A stretch of DNA of 64,000 bases from Halioglobus sp. (lineage in GTDB: Bacteria > Pseudomonadota > Gammaproteobacteria > Pseudomonadales > Halieaceae). The notes beneath the pieces were generated by a model. It was not told the origin of the DNA and did not search any database. It saw nothing but the letters and a program-made list of their open reading frames with translations. The stretch spans positions 1-64,000 of the forward strand of contig PABK01000058.1 of NCBI GenBank assembly GCA_002699145.1, written 5' to 3'. Made by a program: the position numbers and the translations under genes. This document shows, in pieces, positions 63,110-64,000 of this stretch (within the stretch, counting starts at the first letter, position 1; each line of letters opens with the position of its first letter).

Positions 63110-63859
63110 TCAGTCGTGCGCGGCGGTGAAGACACCGTCCAGCGACGGCAGGTCGTCGAAGGCGCGGCGGATGTTCTCGTCCCAGCTGCGACGCAACTCC
63201 ACCAGGTAGGGGTCGATCTCCTCCAGTTTCGCGTATAGAGCGGGTTCGTCCAGGGCGTCCCGGCGGTAAAACAGTAACTCGATGGGCGGTCCCACCGTGG
63301 CGTTGCTGCGCATGGTCGAGTCCATGGACACCAGGGCGCAGCGCATCGCCGTCTCGTGAGGGGTGTCGGGGCGGATGATGCGGTCGAGTATGGGTTTGCC
63401 GTACTTGGTCTCGCCGATCTGCAGGAAGGGGTACTGGTCGGATACCGTAATGTGATTGCCCTCGGGGTAGATCAGGTACATCTCCGGGTCATGACCCTTG
63501 ATCTGGCCACCGAGGATGAACGTCGCCTCCGCATTGAAACCCGCCGTGGGCCCGCCTTCCTTGAACCGCCCCAGCTCCTGCAGGCCGAGCTCACCGATGT
63601 AGTCGGCCACCTCGGAGACGTACTGCGCCTTGGCGATACTCTGCGGCGCATCCTCCTTCAGGTCGCGCTCCATACGCGCCAGCACCGCCTGGCTGGTCGC
63701 CAGGTTACCCGCGGTCACCACCATGAGCTGGCGCTCGCCGGCCACCGAGAAGCGGTGCAGCTTGCTGTAGGTGCTGACCCGGTCGGCACCGGCGTTGGTG
63801 CGCGAGTCGGAGCAGAATACCAGCCCCTCGTCCAGCTTGATCCCGATACAATACGTCAT
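63110..63859 (-). CDS. Anbu, ancestral proteasome-like beta-subunit protease
   Basis: Predicted N-terminal-nucleophile hydrolase of 249 residues related to HslV and the 20S proteasome. The chain starts MTYCIGIKLDEGLVFCSDSR; removal of Met would expose the catalytic Thr. SDSRTNAGAD and the later LVSMDSTMRSNATVGPP are the family blocks, and residue Lys after FSDSR-type segments is replaced as in Anbu. The start at 63859 gives this N-terminus and has AGGAA upstream. It converges on the transglutaminase gene. Anbu genes commonly neighbour ATP-grasp, alpha-E and transglutaminase genes, so a shared pathway is likely; its natural substrate is unknown. Confidence 0.9.
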   Translation of the reverse strand: MTYCIGIKLDEGLVFCSDSRTNAGADRVSTYSKLHRFSVAGERQLMVVTAGNLATSQAVLARMERDLKEDAPQSIAKAQYVSEVADYIGELGLQELGRFKEGGPTAGFNAEATFILGGQIKGHDPEMYLIYPEGNHITVSDQYPFLQIGETKYGKPILDRIIRPDTPHETAMRCALVSMDSTMRSNATVGPPIELLFYRRDALDEPALYAKLEEIDPYLVELRRSWDENIRRAFDDLPSLDGVFTAAHD

Positions 63860-64000
63860 GGTGTTCCTGTGCTGCCCCCATTGCCGACACGGCGGGAGTG
63901 GAGCATAAGTCCTGCGCCGGGGAAAAGCCAATACAGCAAATCCGGCGCAACATCTGCTAGAATCCGCGCCTCCCAACTGCGAACGAAACCGCTCTACCAT
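63860..64000. other. Upstream region of Anbu and window end
   Basis: No complete gene. The AGGAA of Anbu lies at the left end. A plus-strand TAGAAT (63958-63963) with a following CCGCGCC could be the -10 box of a gene beyond the window, but no matching -35 is seen. Confidence 0.35.

Overview
The window is a GC-rich chromosomal segment of a Gammaproteobacterium. The evidence is gene order: tRNA-Tyr/Gly/Thr-tuf, birA-coaX, xseB-ispA and glyA-nrdR-ribD-ribE-ribBA-ribH-nusB-thiL-pgpA are typical gammaproteobacterial blocks. A LiuR-type leucine-catabolism operon, a PEP-CTERM-like surface protein and several sulfotransferases and sulfatases would fit an aerobic marine heterotroph of the Cellvibrionales/Halieaceae type; that placement is inference. 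I saw no transposase, phage gene, CRISPR array or rRNA.

Layout. 1-694 (minus): tRNA-Tyr, tRNA-Gly, tRNA-Thr and the start of tuf. 1051-13343: accessory genes (sulfotransferases, a malonyl-CoA-synthetase-like enzyme, a PI-PLC-like lipoprotein, a PEP-CTERM-like protein, HDOD and GGDEF signalling proteins, a methyltransferase, a large sulfatase lipoprotein) broken up by two solitary tRNA-Thr genes. 13598-15309: coaX-birA. 15468-21908: liuR-liuA-liuB-liuD-liuE plus a small membrane protein, for leucine/isovalerate degradation, with liuC absent. 21957-32364: a CPA2 antiporter, a sterol-desaturase-like enzyme, alkylation repair (Ada/AraC-AlkA fusion and Ogt), a metallo-hydrolase, cysQ, yrfG-hslR, a diguanylate cyclase and a probable SGNH pseudoenzyme. 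32395-34326: dxs. 34343-43632: a surface-glycan cluster with glycosyltransferases, TagF-like and TagD-like teichoic-acid-type enzymes, a Stealth phosphotransferase, a flippase and two sulfotransferases. 43737-44902: xseB-ispA. 45001-53716 (minus): riboflavin, thiamine, one-carbon and lipid housekeeping genes. 53867-63859: two sets of circularly permuted ATP-grasp, alpha-E and transglutaminase-like proteins, ending beside a convergent Anbu proteasome-like protease.

How it fits together. Four PAPS-dependent sulfotransferases, a sulfatase and CysQ (which clears the PAP by-product) point to production and turnover of sulfated molecules, probably surface glycans. BirA lies divergent from the liu operon, whose LiuD subunit must be biotinylated. 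The ATP-grasp/alpha-E/transglutaminase/Anbu block is the least understood system here: its composition suggests ATP-dependent peptide ligation paired with cysteine- and threonine-type proteolysis, but no substrate is known.
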